DNA of 64,000 nucleotides. Origin: Chungangia koreensis. GTDB lineage: Bacteria > Bacillota > Bacilli > Bacillales_A > Planococcaceae. The notes under the pieces were generated by a model. That model did no database searches. It saw nothing but the letters and a program-made list of their open reading frames with translations, and was not told where the DNA came from. Positions 1 to 8,187 of the stretch are shown here, in pieces; positions within the stretch are counted from its first letter, which is position 1, and each line of letters opens with the position of its first letter. The stretch covers positions 62,001 through 126,000 of the forward strand of contig NZ_JBHSEC010000005.1 in the NCBI RefSeq assembly GCF_042651785.1. The letters run 5' to 3'. A program made the translations under genes and the position numbers.

Positions 1-131
1 GCCTCATGAATTATGGAATGAAACTGAATCTCATTCGGTCATTCTCTTCCAAAGAAGCTTTACCATATGGAGTGGCAATAGCATTCGGTGCAGTTGTCAG
101 TTTACTCACGAACGGAGTGATTAGCTTATGA
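1..131 (+). CDS. Prepilin peptidase (A24 family), C-terminal end only
   Basis: Only the last 42 codons lie in the window, read in the frame that ends with TGA at 129-131. The visible peptide contains a Lys-Glu-Ala-Leu-Pro-Tyr-Gly-Val-Ala-Ile-Ala stretch followed by a hydrophobic segment. This is the usual last transmembrane region of CpaA/TadV-type prepilin peptidases, where the (L/I)PYG motif is conserved. The stop overlaps the start of the next gene (ATGA), and the following genes encode Tad pilus parts, so the enzyme would process Flp/TadE prepilins at the membrane. The catalytic aspartates lie upstream and cannot be checked. Identification rests on this short motif plus context. Confidence 0.72.
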   Translation, partial: LMNYGMKLNLIRSFSSKEALPYGVAIAFGAVVSLLTNGVISL

Positions 132-511
132 TTAAGGACCAACGAGGTCAGTCTTTAGTCGAATTTGCGCTTGTCATTCCGGTTTTTTTATTGTTGGTGT
201 TATTCATCGTTGATTTAGGCAGAGTTGCCTACACATATACGAATTTACACTTTACAGTTCAGGAAACTGTAAGACAAGGCAGTTTCGGTCACTCGGATAT
301 CGACATGATTTCCTATGCAAAGGCTCATTTTACTGCAGGAAATCCGAATGAACTCTCGGTTTCTATTAGTCCATCGGAGTCAGTCAGAAGACCGGGGGAT
401 CAATTGACTGTGAAATTTTCATATCCATTGGAACCGGTCATGCCGCTTGCGGAACTTGCCGTCAGTGGGCCAATTGATTTAAAAGTGGATTCGACCATTC
501 GGATCGAGTAG
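128..511 (+). CDS. tadE: TadE-like minor pilin / pseudopilin
   Basis: The 127-residue protein begins with a short charged leader and a Gly-Gln-Ser-Leu-Val-Glu-Phe-Ala motif, followed by a hydrophobic helix at about residues 12-28. This is the TadE/TadG N-terminal signature (the Glu at +5 of a prepilin-like helix). The rest is a small extracellular domain. In Tad systems TadE is a pseudopilin matured by the dedicated prepilin peptidase and needed for Flp pilus assembly. The start overlaps the peptidase stop by four bases, so translation is probably coupled. Nothing is truncated. Confidence 0.85.
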   Translation: MIKDQRGQSLVEFALVIPVFLLLVLFIVDLGRVAYTYTNLHFTVQETVRQGSFGHSDIDMISYAKAHFTAGNPNELSVSISPSESVRRPGDQLTVKFSYPLEPVMPLAELAVSGPIDLKVDSTIRIE

Positions 512-523
512 GAGGGAAAATGG

Positions 524-1423
524 TTGCTTAAAAGATTTATCAGAGATGAGGACGGCAATATTCTTCTCCTATCCGTCTTTTTATTTTTGGCCTTTACTGC
601 ATTCGCAGGGCTTGTCGTAGACGGCGGTCAATTATATATGAACAAAACCCACCTTCAAAAAGTCGCGAACGCCGCAGCCCTTTCTGCCGGTCAAGAACTT
701 ACCACAAAAGATCCGAAAGTCGTGGAAGACTTGGCAAAGGAGATTGTGGACAAGCATGGAGAACTGAGTTCCCTCCAGAATGTCGATATCATCCTTGAGC
801 GAAAAGTGACTGTAAAGCTGAATAAGCCAGTCAAATTATTCTTCTCCAGCCTGTTTGGAGTCGATTCAATCGATGTACCTGCTAAAGCTACTGCCAAGAT
901 TGGTGTCATCGGCAGAGGTTATGGAGCGGCACCGATTGGAATTAACGAATCAATGGAGTTGGTCTACGGACAGGAATACACGTTGAAGGTAGATGAGACA
1001 GGCAGCTCAACAGGTTTCTTCGGGATATTGGCAATTGAAGGGCCAGGTGCAAAAACATACGAACAAAACCTTATGCATGGCTTCGATGGGGAATTGAAGG
1101 TTGGAGATATCGTGAATACCCAAACCGGTAATATTGCAGGACCTACTAAAACCGGCATCGATTATTTAGTCAACACATGTAGTGACATGAATGATCGGGA
1201 TTGTCCGAGGATCCTGCTCGTTCCAGTTTATAAACCATATAACTACACGACAAATCAATTGAAGCAGGTTGAAATTACTGGATTTGCCCATTTTTATATT
1301 TCCGGGCCGATGAATTCTCAAGATAAAACGGTCAAGGGTGTTTTTATGAAGCGGGTAAGCCACGGTTTTGAAATGGATCAGGCAGTGGATAAAGGAGCTT
1401 ATGCTCTGAAATTAGTGGAGTAG
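524..1423 (+). CDS. tadG: TadG-like Tad pilus protein with N-terminal membrane anchor
   Basis: This 299-residue protein starts at a TTG (524) placed seven bases after a GGAGGG ribosome binding site; the nearby ATG is out of frame. Residues 1-60 hold the Tad motif: Asp-Glu-Asp-Gly-Asn-Ile, a transmembrane helix, then the Val-Asp-Gly-Gly-Gln segment and an Asn-Ala-Ala-Ala-Leu-Ser-Ala-Gly-Gln stretch typical of putative Flp pilus-assembly TadE/G-like proteins. The C-terminal half is an extracytoplasmic domain with two cysteines ten residues apart that could form a disulfide. Its exact role is unclear even in model systems; here it sits between TadE and CpaB in one operon. Confidence 0.8.
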   Translation: MLKRFIRDEDGNILLLSVFLFLAFTAFAGLVVDGGQLYMNKTHLQKVANAAALSAGQELTTKDPKVVEDLAKEIVDKHGELSSLQNVDIILERKVTVKLNKPVKLFFSSLFGVDSIDVPAKATAKIGVIGRGYGAAPIGINESMELVYGQEYTLKVDETGSSTGFFGILAIEGPGAKTYEQNLMHGFDGELKVGDIVNTQTGNIAGPTKTGIDYLVNTCSDMNDRDCPRILLVPVYKPYNYTTNQLKQVEITGFAHFYISGPMNSQDKTVKGVFMKRVSHGFEMDQAVDKGAYALKLVE

Positions 1424-2101
1424 GTGAAGAAAAGAATGCGTTCGCGCACATTGTTTATATTAGCGATTTTAATGGGATTGATCACGACTCTAATGTTCGT
1501 TTTCTCTTTGCGTCCAAATGACGAACCACAGGAAGTCATCGAAATGAAAAACGTAATTGCTGCAATACAGCCGATTTCAGAAAATCAATTGATTACAGAG
1601 GACATGATCGAAGTTAAAGAGCTTCCGGCCAACATAGTTCATACCGCTTCTCTACAAACGAAAGAAGAGGTAGTCGGTAAGGTTGCTTCGACGAAAATCG
1701 AGACGGGTGAAGTAATCCTTAAACATCATATCCAGTCAGTTGAGGACGAGAAGAGTTCGGTTGCCAAGAAGATTAAGGACGGTTACCGTGGGGTTTCAAT
1801 TGGTGTGAACATCGTTCAATCCGTTTCCAATTTGGTCGAGCCTGAAGATGAAGTGGATGTTATTTACACTTTACGCAAAGGGTCAAGCGGACAAGAAGTA
1901 GTCAACTCCGATATTTTATTCACAGGGGTAAAGGTATTGGCCATCGGTACACGGATGACTGTTCCGACTGAAAATGAAGAAGTTGTTGAATATGCGACAG
2001 TTACTTTGGAATTGAAGCCGGAAGATGCGGTCAAGTTAGTGAATGCCCTTGAAACTGGTTCTCTCCATTTGACCTTGCATTCACGGATTATTAGTGAGTA
2101 G
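1424..2101 (+). CDS. cpaB: Flp pilus assembly protein CpaB/RcpC (SAF domain)
   Basis: The gene starts at GTG directly after the tadG stop; an ATG twelve bases on is a possible alternative. The 225-residue protein has an N-terminal membrane helix (about residues 8-27) and an SAF-like domain (about 40-105, from Asn-Val-Ile-Ala-Ala-Ile-Gln-Pro-Ile through the Gly-Glu-Val-Ile-Leu segment). A C-terminal domain follows, carrying Glu-Asp-Glu-Val-Asp-Val-Ile-Tyr as in CpaB/RcpC. In Gram-negative bacteria this periplasmic protein works with the outer membrane secretin. No secretin is encoded nearby, as expected for a monoderm, so here it presumably acts on the outer face of the membrane. Confidence 0.82.
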   Translation: MKKRMRSRTLFILAILMGLITTLMFVFSLRPNDEPQEVIEMKNVIAAIQPISENQLITEDMIEVKELPANIVHTASLQTKEEVVGKVASTKIETGEVILKHHIQSVEDEKSSVAKKIKDGYRGVSIGVNIVQSVSNLVEPEDEVDVIYTLRKGSSGQEVVNSDILFTGVKVLAIGTRMTVPTENEEVVEYATVTLELKPEDAVKLVNALETGSLHLTLHSRIISE

Positions 2102-2113
2102 GTGGTGTTGTAG

Positions 2114-2908
2114 ATGGAGGAACAAAAAACAGGAAAAGTGATTGCAGTTGTCAGTGCAAAGGGCGGAGTTGGCCAGACGATGATTGCGACGAATTTAGCC
2201 ATAGCACTGCAGAAAAAGTTTTTATCAATTGTATTGGTAGATGGAAAAATGCAGTTTGGGGATATCGCGGTGGCATTGGATCTCCGTTCTGCCATCACGA
2301 TGAAAGAAGTTGCAGAGGAAATGGCTCGGATCGACAGTTCAACCATTTCAAATTATTTAAATGAACATGAATCCGGCATTTCAGTACTTCCCGCACCTGA
2401 TCGTCCCGAATTTGCAGAGCTGATCACGAAAGAGATGTTCTTAAATACGGTCAAGCTGCTCCAGCAACATAATGATTTTGTTGTAGTCGATTGTGGATAT
2501 GCCTTTGACGATTCGACAATCGAACTTTTGGATGTAGCGGATGAAATTTTAGTCATCACAACACTCGATATGATATCTCTTAAAAATACTAAGCAGTTAT
2601 TGGATACATTCAATATGCTTGGTTATACAGGGAAAGTGCGCCTGGTTTTAAATCGGCACAATATGGAAAGTCTCATCAAGGCTGAGGATGTTCCTGCCAT
2701 GATGGGTACTGAGGAAGTTTTTTATATCGCCAATAACTTTAAAGTAGTGAGCCAGTCCTTGAATATCGGTATTCCGATTGTGAGTAGAAGAGGCAGTTCA
2801 GATGTTGCGAAGGATTTATTTAAACTTGCAGAAACCATCATTTCAAAATCTCCTGAACATCAACCGCAACAGTCTATTAAAAGAAGATGGTTTCCATCAT
2901 TAAAATGA
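2114..2908 (+). CDS. cpaE: CpaE/TadZ-like ParA/MinD-family ATPase
   Basis: The 264-residue protein has the fold order of a ParA/MinD ATPase: a deviant Walker A (Ser-Ala-Lys-Gly-Gly-Val-Gly-Gln-Thr, about residues 14-22), a switch-like Leu-Val-Asp-Gly at about 42, and Val-Val-Asp-Cys-Gly at about 123. In Tad systems CpaE/TadZ localises the pilus machine and binds its motor ATPase. No receiver domain precedes the ATPase, unlike many CpaE proteins. The second (P-loop) lysine of the Walker A is replaced by glutamine while the signature first lysine is kept, so nucleotide hydrolysis may be weak. Start ATG follows an AGGTGGTG ribosome binding site. Confidence 0.83.
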   Translation: MEEQKTGKVIAVVSAKGGVGQTMIATNLAIALQKKFLSIVLVDGKMQFGDIAVALDLRSAITMKEVAEEMARIDSSTISNYLNEHESGISVLPAPDRPEFAELITKEMFLNTVKLLQQHNDFVVVDCGYAFDDSTIELLDVADEILVITTLDMISLKNTKQLLDTFNMLGYTGKVRLVLNRHNMESLIKAEDVPAMMGTEEVFYIANNFKVVSQSLNIGIPIVSRRGSSDVAKDLFKLAETIISKSPEHQPQQSIKRRWFPSLK

Positions 2909-2918
2909 GGTGTAGAGT

Positions 2919-4331
2919 ATGGGCTTGATGGATCGTTTACATCAAAAGACTCCAGTTGAACCGCCTGAAAAACAGGTTGTAAATGTAATGCCTGAAGTAA
3001 AGCAGACCATTGAAGTCCGTGCTGAGGTTAAGGCTTTCGAAAAAGCGAAAAGTAAGCCACGCCAAAGTGATAAAGAATCGGATTTCAAGAAACTCGTCCA
3101 TAAGGAAATCCTTGGTGAAATCGATTTAGATGAAGACCAAGAGAACTTGGATCAAAAAATCGGGAAGATTGTAGCCAGTCTATTGAATGAAGATGAATCC
3201 TTCCGAAAGACGATTGACCGAAAAAAAGTAACTGACGACTTGATCAATGAATTAACCGGTTTCGGGCCGATCAATCCATTGTTATTGGACGAGTCTGTTT
3301 CTGAGGTAATGGTGAATGGCCCTGATATGGTTTACTGTGAACGCAATGGCCGTCTTGAATTAACCGATGTAAAATTCCGTGATAATGAACACGTCCTGAA
3401 TGTCATTGACCGGATCGTTTCCCCGCTTGGAAGACGGATTGATGAAACAAGCCCGATGGTGGATGCAAGGCTACCGGATGGTTCACGTGTAAATGCCATC
3501 ATCCCTCCTCTTGCACTAAATGGACCGACAATCACGATCCGGAAATTTTCAAAGGATCCTTTGACGATTCATGATTTGATCCGGTTCGGGACAGTAACGG
3601 AAGAGATGGCGGTGTTCATAGAAGCATGCGTTAAGGCGCGCTTGAACATCTTTGTCAGCGGCGGTACAGGTTCAGGGAAAACGACAACATTGAATGTCCT
3701 TTCCAGCTTCATTCCACATGACGAACGGATTGTGACCATTGAAGACGCAGCTGAACTTCAGCTTGGCCAAGATCATGTCGTATCCCTCGAATCTCGCCCG
3801 GCCAATATGGAAGGGACGGGAGAAATCACGATTCGTAACCTTGTCAAAAACTCGCTCCGTATGCGCCCTGATCGCATTGTCATCGGGGAAGTCCGTGGTG
3901 CAGAAGCTCTTGATATGCTGCAAGCCATGAATACAGGTCATGACGGATCTCTTGCAACCGGCCACTCCAACAGCCCGAGGGATATGATTTCCAGGTTGGA
4001 GACGATGGTCCTTCTTGCAGGTGTGGAATTGCCGATCCGAGCGATCCGTGACCAAATCTCCGGTGCACTTGATGTGATTGTCCAACAAGCCCGTTTGAAA
4101 GATGGAACAAGACGGATTGTTAACATTACGGAAGTCCAAGGGTTGGAAGGCGATATTATCGTATTGCAGGATATTTTCGTTTTTCAGCAAACAGGTGTAG
4201 ACGAAAACGGCAAGGTGATCGGCAGGATGGTACCGACTGGAGTTCGGCCGAAATTCTATGAACGACTTGAGTCATCAGGCATTTATATCCCACCTCATGT
4301 ATTTGTTGACAAAGAGGCGGTCCATGCATGA
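2919..4331 (+). CDS. cpaF: Tad pilus motor ATPase CpaF/TadA
   Basis: This 470-residue type II/IV secretion ATPase has a Lys/Glu-rich N-terminal extension (about residues 1-70), then the all-helical and PAS-like N-terminal domain. Its Walker A is Gly-Gly-Thr-Gly-Ser-Gly-Lys-Thr-Thr at about residues 248-256. The Ile-Glu-Asp-Ala-Ala-Glu-Leu-Gln Asp-box segment, the Arg-Met-Arg-Pro-Asp-Arg-Ile-Val-Ile-Gly-Glu-Val-Arg-Gly Walker B region and a Thr-Gly-His-Asp-Gly-Ser His-box follow in the usual order. It powers Flp pilus assembly at the inner face of the membrane through TadB and TadC. All key motifs look intact. Confidence 0.93.
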   Translation: MGLMDRLHQKTPVEPPEKQVVNVMPEVKQTIEVRAEVKAFEKAKSKPRQSDKESDFKKLVHKEILGEIDLDEDQENLDQKIGKIVASLLNEDESFRKTIDRKKVTDDLINELTGFGPINPLLLDESVSEVMVNGPDMVYCERNGRLELTDVKFRDNEHVLNVIDRIVSPLGRRIDETSPMVDARLPDGSRVNAIIPPLALNGPTITIRKFSKDPLTIHDLIRFGTVTEEMAVFIEACVKARLNIFVSGGTGSGKTTTLNVLSSFIPHDERIVTIEDAAELQLGQDHVVSLESRPANMEGTGEITIRNLVKNSLRMRPDRIVIGEVRGAEALDMLQAMNTGHDGSLATGHSNSPRDMISRLETMVLLAGVELPIRAIRDQISGALDVIVQQARLKDGTRRIVNITEVQGLEGDIIVLQDIFVFQQTGVDENGKVIGRMVPTGVRPKFYERLESSGIYIPPHVFVDKEAVHA

Positions 4332-5290
4332 TGAATGGTCTGTTGTTTATATTTCTTCTATTAACGTTCTCTCTATTATTTGCAGCGATTTTGTCAAAGC
4401 TGTTCTATCAACGGCAAGTAGTAGAATCCAGGATGAGGGAGTACATTTATCAAGATAAGCCTTCAGAAGATAAGGACCAACAAGTCAAACTTTTGATCGA
4501 CTTGTCCGGCGCGAAAGAACGGGTTCGTAAGCAATTAAAGAAAAAAGATAAAAACGAAGCAATTGAAATAAAACTGCAGCAGGCGGGTGTACCATTGAAA
4601 CCGGAGGAATACGTCATGTTCCAATGGATTTCTCTCGCTTTCTTCACTGGATTATTTTACTTGTTCATGAGTTTTGCCGGATTGTTCATCGGAGCGGCTA
4701 TCGGCTTTACGCTGCCAAGGACGATTTTGAATCTTCGTAAGAAAAAGCGGATCCGGCAATTCAATGATTATTTACCTGAGATGATTTCTATCACAGTAAA
4801 TGCCTTAAGAGCAGGATTCAGCTTTTTCCAGGCATTAAAGAATGTGGCGGAAGAGGCACAATCACCGGTAAAAGAAGAGCTTGAAATCGTGCTGAAAGAA
4901 ATGCAGTATGGTGCAACAGTAGAAGAATCACTGAATCGTTTGAAGGAACGGATGCCAAGTGAAGACTTGGATTTGATGATACAGGCGATTATAATCCAAC
5001 GGCAAGTCGGAGGGAACTTAGCTGTCGTATTGGAGAAAATTGTTCATACGATTCGTGAACGTCTAAAGATACAAGGTCAAATTAAGACATTGACAGCACA
5101 AGGGAAACTTAGCGGAATGGTTGTTGCTTTCCTGCCGGTTGCCTTGGCAGGAATTCTATCAGTCATCAATCCATCGTACATGACAGTGTTGTTCACTACC
5201 CCGATCGGGCTCGGCATGATTGCTTTTAGTGGACTATCTATGCTGATCGGCTTTTTCTTCATTATGAAAATTACGTCCATAGAGGTGTAG
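4328..5290 (+). CDS. tadB: Tad secretion platform membrane protein TadB
   Basis: The start ATG overlaps the cpaF stop (ATGA), preceded by GAGGCGG. The 320-residue protein has an N-terminal membrane helix, a cytoplasmic linker rich in Lys/Glu, paired hydrophobic helices at about 95-135, a type II secretion F-domain from about residue 150 (Leu-Pro-Glu-Met-Ile-Ser-Ile-Thr-Val-Asn-Ala-Leu-Arg-Ala-Gly) and two C-terminal helices. This is the layout of TadB, the inner-membrane platform contacted by the CpaF motor. It is paired with the paralogous TadC just downstream. Confidence 0.9.
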   Translation: MMNGLLFIFLLLTFSLLFAAILSKLFYQRQVVESRMREYIYQDKPSEDKDQQVKLLIDLSGAKERVRKQLKKKDKNEAIEIKLQQAGVPLKPEEYVMFQWISLAFFTGLFYLFMSFAGLFIGAAIGFTLPRTILNLRKKKRIRQFNDYLPEMISITVNALRAGFSFFQALKNVAEEAQSPVKEELEIVLKEMQYGATVEESLNRLKERMPSEDLDLMIQAIIIQRQVGGNLAVVLEKIVHTIRERLKIQGQIKTLTAQGKLSGMVVAFLPVALAGILSVINPSYMTVLFTTPIGLGMIAFSGLSMLIGFFFIMKITSIEV

Positions 5291-5293
5291 CAG

Positions 5294-6205
5294 ATGATTA
5301 ACTTTTTAGTACTTATAACAATCGGACTCCTATTAGGCGGCGTCTATTTGACGATGAAGGAAAAAAAGCGAACTGTCCGTGAACGTATTGCTTTCATTCG
5401 TGGGGATGAACCGGTAGAAAAAGTAGAAAGTTCTTCAGTAAAAGGCTCTTTGTCTGAGAGGTTAGTAGAGCCGAAGATAAAGGCAATGAAAAAGAATTTC
5501 AACAAGACTAAAAACCGGAAAAAGTCGGAGAAGATTGAATTGAAGCTCTTACGTGCCGGTAAGCCTTTCGGGATGAGTCCATTCGAGTTCAAGATTATAC
5601 AATGGGTTCTCATGATCGGAGTTCCGGTGTTCTTTTTAGTGCTGAGTTTAATCGGAAATCTTAGTACAGTTAGGACATTCTTTCTTATGATCATGGGGTT
5701 CTCATTTGCAGCATATTTGCCCCATGCTTACGTCAATTTGAAAATAAAATCCAGAGCGAAGCTTGCTATCAAAGAATTGTCTGATTTTGTGGATTTACTG
5801 GCGGTCAGTATGGAAGCGGGTCTTGGATTTGATCAGGCGCTTAGTAAAGTGGTGCTTAAAAAACAAGGGGTGCTATCGGAAGAGTTTCAACGTTGTCTCG
5901 AAGAATTACGTCTTGGAAAGACTCGACGAGAGGCTTTATCAGGAGTAAGAGAACGCCTTGATGTGGATGACATTAAAATGTTGGTCGGTAACATCATCCA
6001 GGCAGAACAGCTTGGTGTAGGAATGGTCCAAATCCTGCGAATACAGGCTGAGGAAGTGCGTGTAAGAAGGAAACAAAGAGCTGAAGAGCAGGCAATGAAA
6101 GCTCCAGTTAAGATGCTATTTCCGTTAGTACTCTTTATCTTCCCTTGTATTTTCATCATTCTGTTAGGTCCGGTAATGTTGCAATTAATGGATACTTTTA
6201 AATAA
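5294..6205 (+). CDS. tadC: Tad secretion platform membrane protein TadC
   Basis: This 303-residue paralogue of TadB begins three bases after the tadB stop, with an AGAGGTG ribosome binding site. It has an N-terminal helix, a basic cytoplasmic segment, two central membrane helices, the T2SSF signature (Leu-Ser-Asp-Phe-Val-Asp-Leu-Leu-Ala-Val-Ser-Met-Glu-Ala-Gly-Leu-Gly-Phe) at about residues 163-180 and a final pair of hydrophobic helices. It is the last gene of the Tad operon; a strong hairpin terminator follows at once. Confidence 0.9.
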   Translation: MINFLVLITIGLLLGGVYLTMKEKKRTVRERIAFIRGDEPVEKVESSSVKGSLSERLVEPKIKAMKKNFNKTKNRKKSEKIELKLLRAGKPFGMSPFEFKIIQWVLMIGVPVFFLVLSLIGNLSTVRTFFLMIMGFSFAAYLPHAYVNLKIKSRAKLAIKELSDFVDLLAVSMEAGLGFDQALSKVVLKKQGVLSEEFQRCLEELRLGKTRREALSGVRERLDVDDIKMLVGNIIQAEQLGVGMVQILRIQAEEVRVRRKQRAEEQAMKAPVKMLFPLVLFIFPCIFIILLGPVMLQLMDTFK

Positions 6206-6207
6206 GT

Positions 6208-6240
6208 AAAAGGTCTACCCAAAACGGATAGACCTTTTTT
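6208..6240 (+). terminator. Rho-independent terminator after tadC
   Basis: Arms AAAGGTCTACC and GGATAGACCTTT form a hairpin followed by six T. It ends the Tad operon and lies between convergent genes; the A-rich 5' side may also serve lepB on the other strand. Confidence 0.85.
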
Positions 6241-6794
6241 CATTTCATTACTGAACGTATATTAGTAAGTGGAAGCATGACAAATTGTGCTTTGCCGATA
6301 ATCGTCTGTTCTTCGATGAAGCCTAAACCATTGCGGCTATCCATGCTGACGAGACGGTTGTCACCCATGACGAAATAATTTCCATCCGGTACTTCAATCG
6401 GACCAAAGTCCTCTGTGAGATTCATGCTTTGTTGCTTTGCGTTTTCCATATTTTCTTGCAAGTAACCTTCATCTACGACTTCACCATTCACAAACAACTG
6501 GTCGTCCTCCATTGAAATTGTATCTCCAGGCAGCCCAATGATGCGCTTAACATAGCGATCGGTTTCTTCAGGTCGTTTAATGATGACGATATCGCCCCGA
6601 TTGAATGAGTCAGTAAAAGCCATAAACTTATTTACGAATAATCGTTCCTCATTATGGAGAGTAGGCTCCATTGATGCACCTTGCACCGTATAAGGTGAGA
6701 AGATGAAGATTTTTATGAAGATGGCAATTGCTAATCCGATGAACAATGATTTGGCCCACCCCCAAATCTCTTCCTTCCATTTACTTTGTTCCAT
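6240..6794 (-). CDS. lepB: Type I signal peptidase
   Basis: The 184-residue protein has one N-terminal membrane helix (about residues 13-32). The catalytic serine is in Gly-Ala-Ser-Met-Glu-Pro-Thr-Leu at about 39-46. The general-base lysine region is Asp-Arg-Tyr-Val-Lys-Arg-Ile-Ile-Gly-Leu-Pro-Gly-Asp, and box E is Met-Gly-Asp-Asn-Arg at about 142-146, followed by Ser-Arg-Asn. This is the Gram-positive SipS/LepB pattern. It cleaves exported preproteins at the outer membrane face. It lies 15 bases after the flavoprotein gene on the same strand and is probably co-transcribed. The GAAGGGG motif is unusually close to the ATG, so the exact start is slightly uncertain. Confidence 0.93.
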   Translation of the reverse strand: MEQSKWKEEIWGWAKSLFIGLAIAIFIKIFIFSPYTVQGASMEPTLHNEERLFVNKFMAFTDSFNRGDIVIIKRPEETDRYVKRIIGLPGDTISMEDDQLFVNGEVVDEGYLQENMENAKQQSMNLTEDFGPIEVPDGNYFVMGDNRLVSMDSRNGLGFIEEQTIIGKAQFVMLPLTNIRSVMK

Positions 6795-6809
6795 TCCCCT
6801 TCAACTCCG

Positions 6810-8075
6810 TTAAATTAATTCTTTTGAATAAAGCCCGGCATTTGAGCCCGCTAATTTTCCTGTGACAAGTGCCGATGTAATATTATAGCCTCCGGTGTAT
6901 CCGTGTATGTCCAGAATTTCCCCACAGAAGTAAAGTCCCGGTTTCTTTTTTGAAGCCATTGTCTTTGGTTCAATTTCTTTAATGGATACTCCACCACCTG
7001 TGACGAATGCTTTCTCAATAGGTTGCGTTCCAATCACGGTCATCGAAAAAGATTTTACCAAATGTGCCATGTTCCGTATCTTTTCCTGGGAAATAACGGA
7101 TAAATTAGAGGCGGGATCGATGTCTGCCTTTTCCAAAAGGAACAAGACCCAACGTTCAGGGGCAAATTTCCAGACGTTCTTTACAGCTTTTTTTGGCTCT
7201 TCTTTCAGTTGTTTGATTAAGAGCTGGAAGACACTTTCTTCATTCTCATCAGGCATGACATCAATCCGTATTTCAACGGGCTTTCCGCCATTCTTTTTCA
7301 TTTCCTTTACGACGAACTGACTGCAACGTAAAATGGCTGGACCACTCAAACCAAAGTGGGTGAACAACATGTCCATCTGATGTGTAACGAGTGTTTTTCC
7401 TTTTTGATTCAGAACCGATACAGCCGTGTCTCGAAGAGCAAGCCCTTGGAGCTCTTTCGCCTTAATGAAATCCTCGTCGGATAGTAAAGGTACTTCGGTA
7501 GGGAAGATATCTGTAATCGTATGTCCGGCTCTTTCAGCCCATGGGTATCCATCTCCAGTGGAACCGGTTTGCGGGACTGCCTTACCGCCAACTGCAACGA
7601 CGACTGCGTCCGATCGGATTTCTTCTCCATCCTCAAGACGTACACCCAGTATCCGTTCTTCGTCCATGAGCAGTTTGGCAACACGTGATTTGAAGCGTAC
7701 TTCCACATGGAGCCGTTCCAACTCACGAATCAAGGCATTTACTACATCCATTGCCTTGTTCGATACAGGGAACATCCGGCCGTGGTCTTCTTCTTTCAAT
7801 TTGACTCCTAAATTTTCAAAGAACTCAATGATATCGTAGTTATTAAAGACGGAAAAAGGGCTATATAGAAAGCGGCCGTTTCCTGGGATATGCTTGACAA
7901 TTTCTTCTTGTGGCAGGCGATTTGTTACATTACAGCGTCCGCCTCCGGAAATCGCTAATTTTTTTCCTAATTTCGTGCCTTTCTCGATCAGAAGCACTTT
8001 TTGTCCGGTTTCTCCTGCGGCAATCGCGGCCATAAGCCCCGAGGGACCTCCGCCGATTACAATGACGTCATACAT
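6810..8075 (-). CDS. ytfP: FAD-dependent oxidoreductase of the HI0933/YhiN (BaiN) family
   Basis: The chosen ATG at 8075 follows an AAGAGG site at seven bases and gives Met-Tyr-Asp-Val-Ile-Val-Ile-Gly-Gly-Gly-Pro-Ser-Gly, the FAD-binding dinucleotide fold. An upstream in-frame ATG lacks a ribosome binding site. The 421-residue protein also has Lys-Leu-Gly-Lys-Lys-Leu-Ala-Ile-Ser-Gly-Gly-Gly-Arg-Cys-Asn, a family signature, and the C-terminal Gly-Glu-Ile-Leu-Asp-Ile-His-Gly-Tyr-Thr-Gly-Gly-Tyr-Asn motif. Members are flavoproteins of largely unknown substrate; BaiN in gut clostridia has been linked to bile-acid reduction. Divergent to ytgP, as in B. subtilis (ytfP). Confidence 0.88.
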   Translation of the reverse strand: MYDVIVIGGGPSGLMAAIAAGETGQKVLLIEKGTKLGKKLAISGGGRCNVTNRLPQEEIVKHIPGNGRFLYSPFSVFNNYDIIEFFENLGVKLKEEDHGRMFPVSNKAMDVVNALIRELERLHVEVRFKSRVAKLLMDEERILGVRLEDGEEIRSDAVVVAVGGKAVPQTGSTGDGYPWAERAGHTITDIFPTEVPLLSDEDFIKAKELQGLALRDTAVSVLNQKGKTLVTHQMDMLFTHFGLSGPAILRCSQFVVKEMKKNGGKPVEIRIDVMPDENEESVFQLLIKQLKEEPKKAVKNVWKFAPERWVLFLLEKADIDPASNLSVISQEKIRNMAHLVKSFSMTVIGTQPIEKAFVTGGGVSIKEIEPKTMASKKKPGLYFCGEILDIHGYTGGYNITSALVTGKLAGSNAGLYSKELI

Positions 8076-8187
8076 GGTGGAACCTCTTTCGTTTTTCTTC
8101 AATTATACACAAAAGTGGACAAACGATTGTGAAATAGCAGCCATAAATGTAAACTAACAAATAGATTCTATAGTTAGGAAGGGTAGT

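Noticed and set aside
3672..4190. A 172-codon open frame on the minus strand inside cpaF
   Set aside because: It is fully opposite a well-conserved ATPase gene with intact motifs, so it is a shadow frame.
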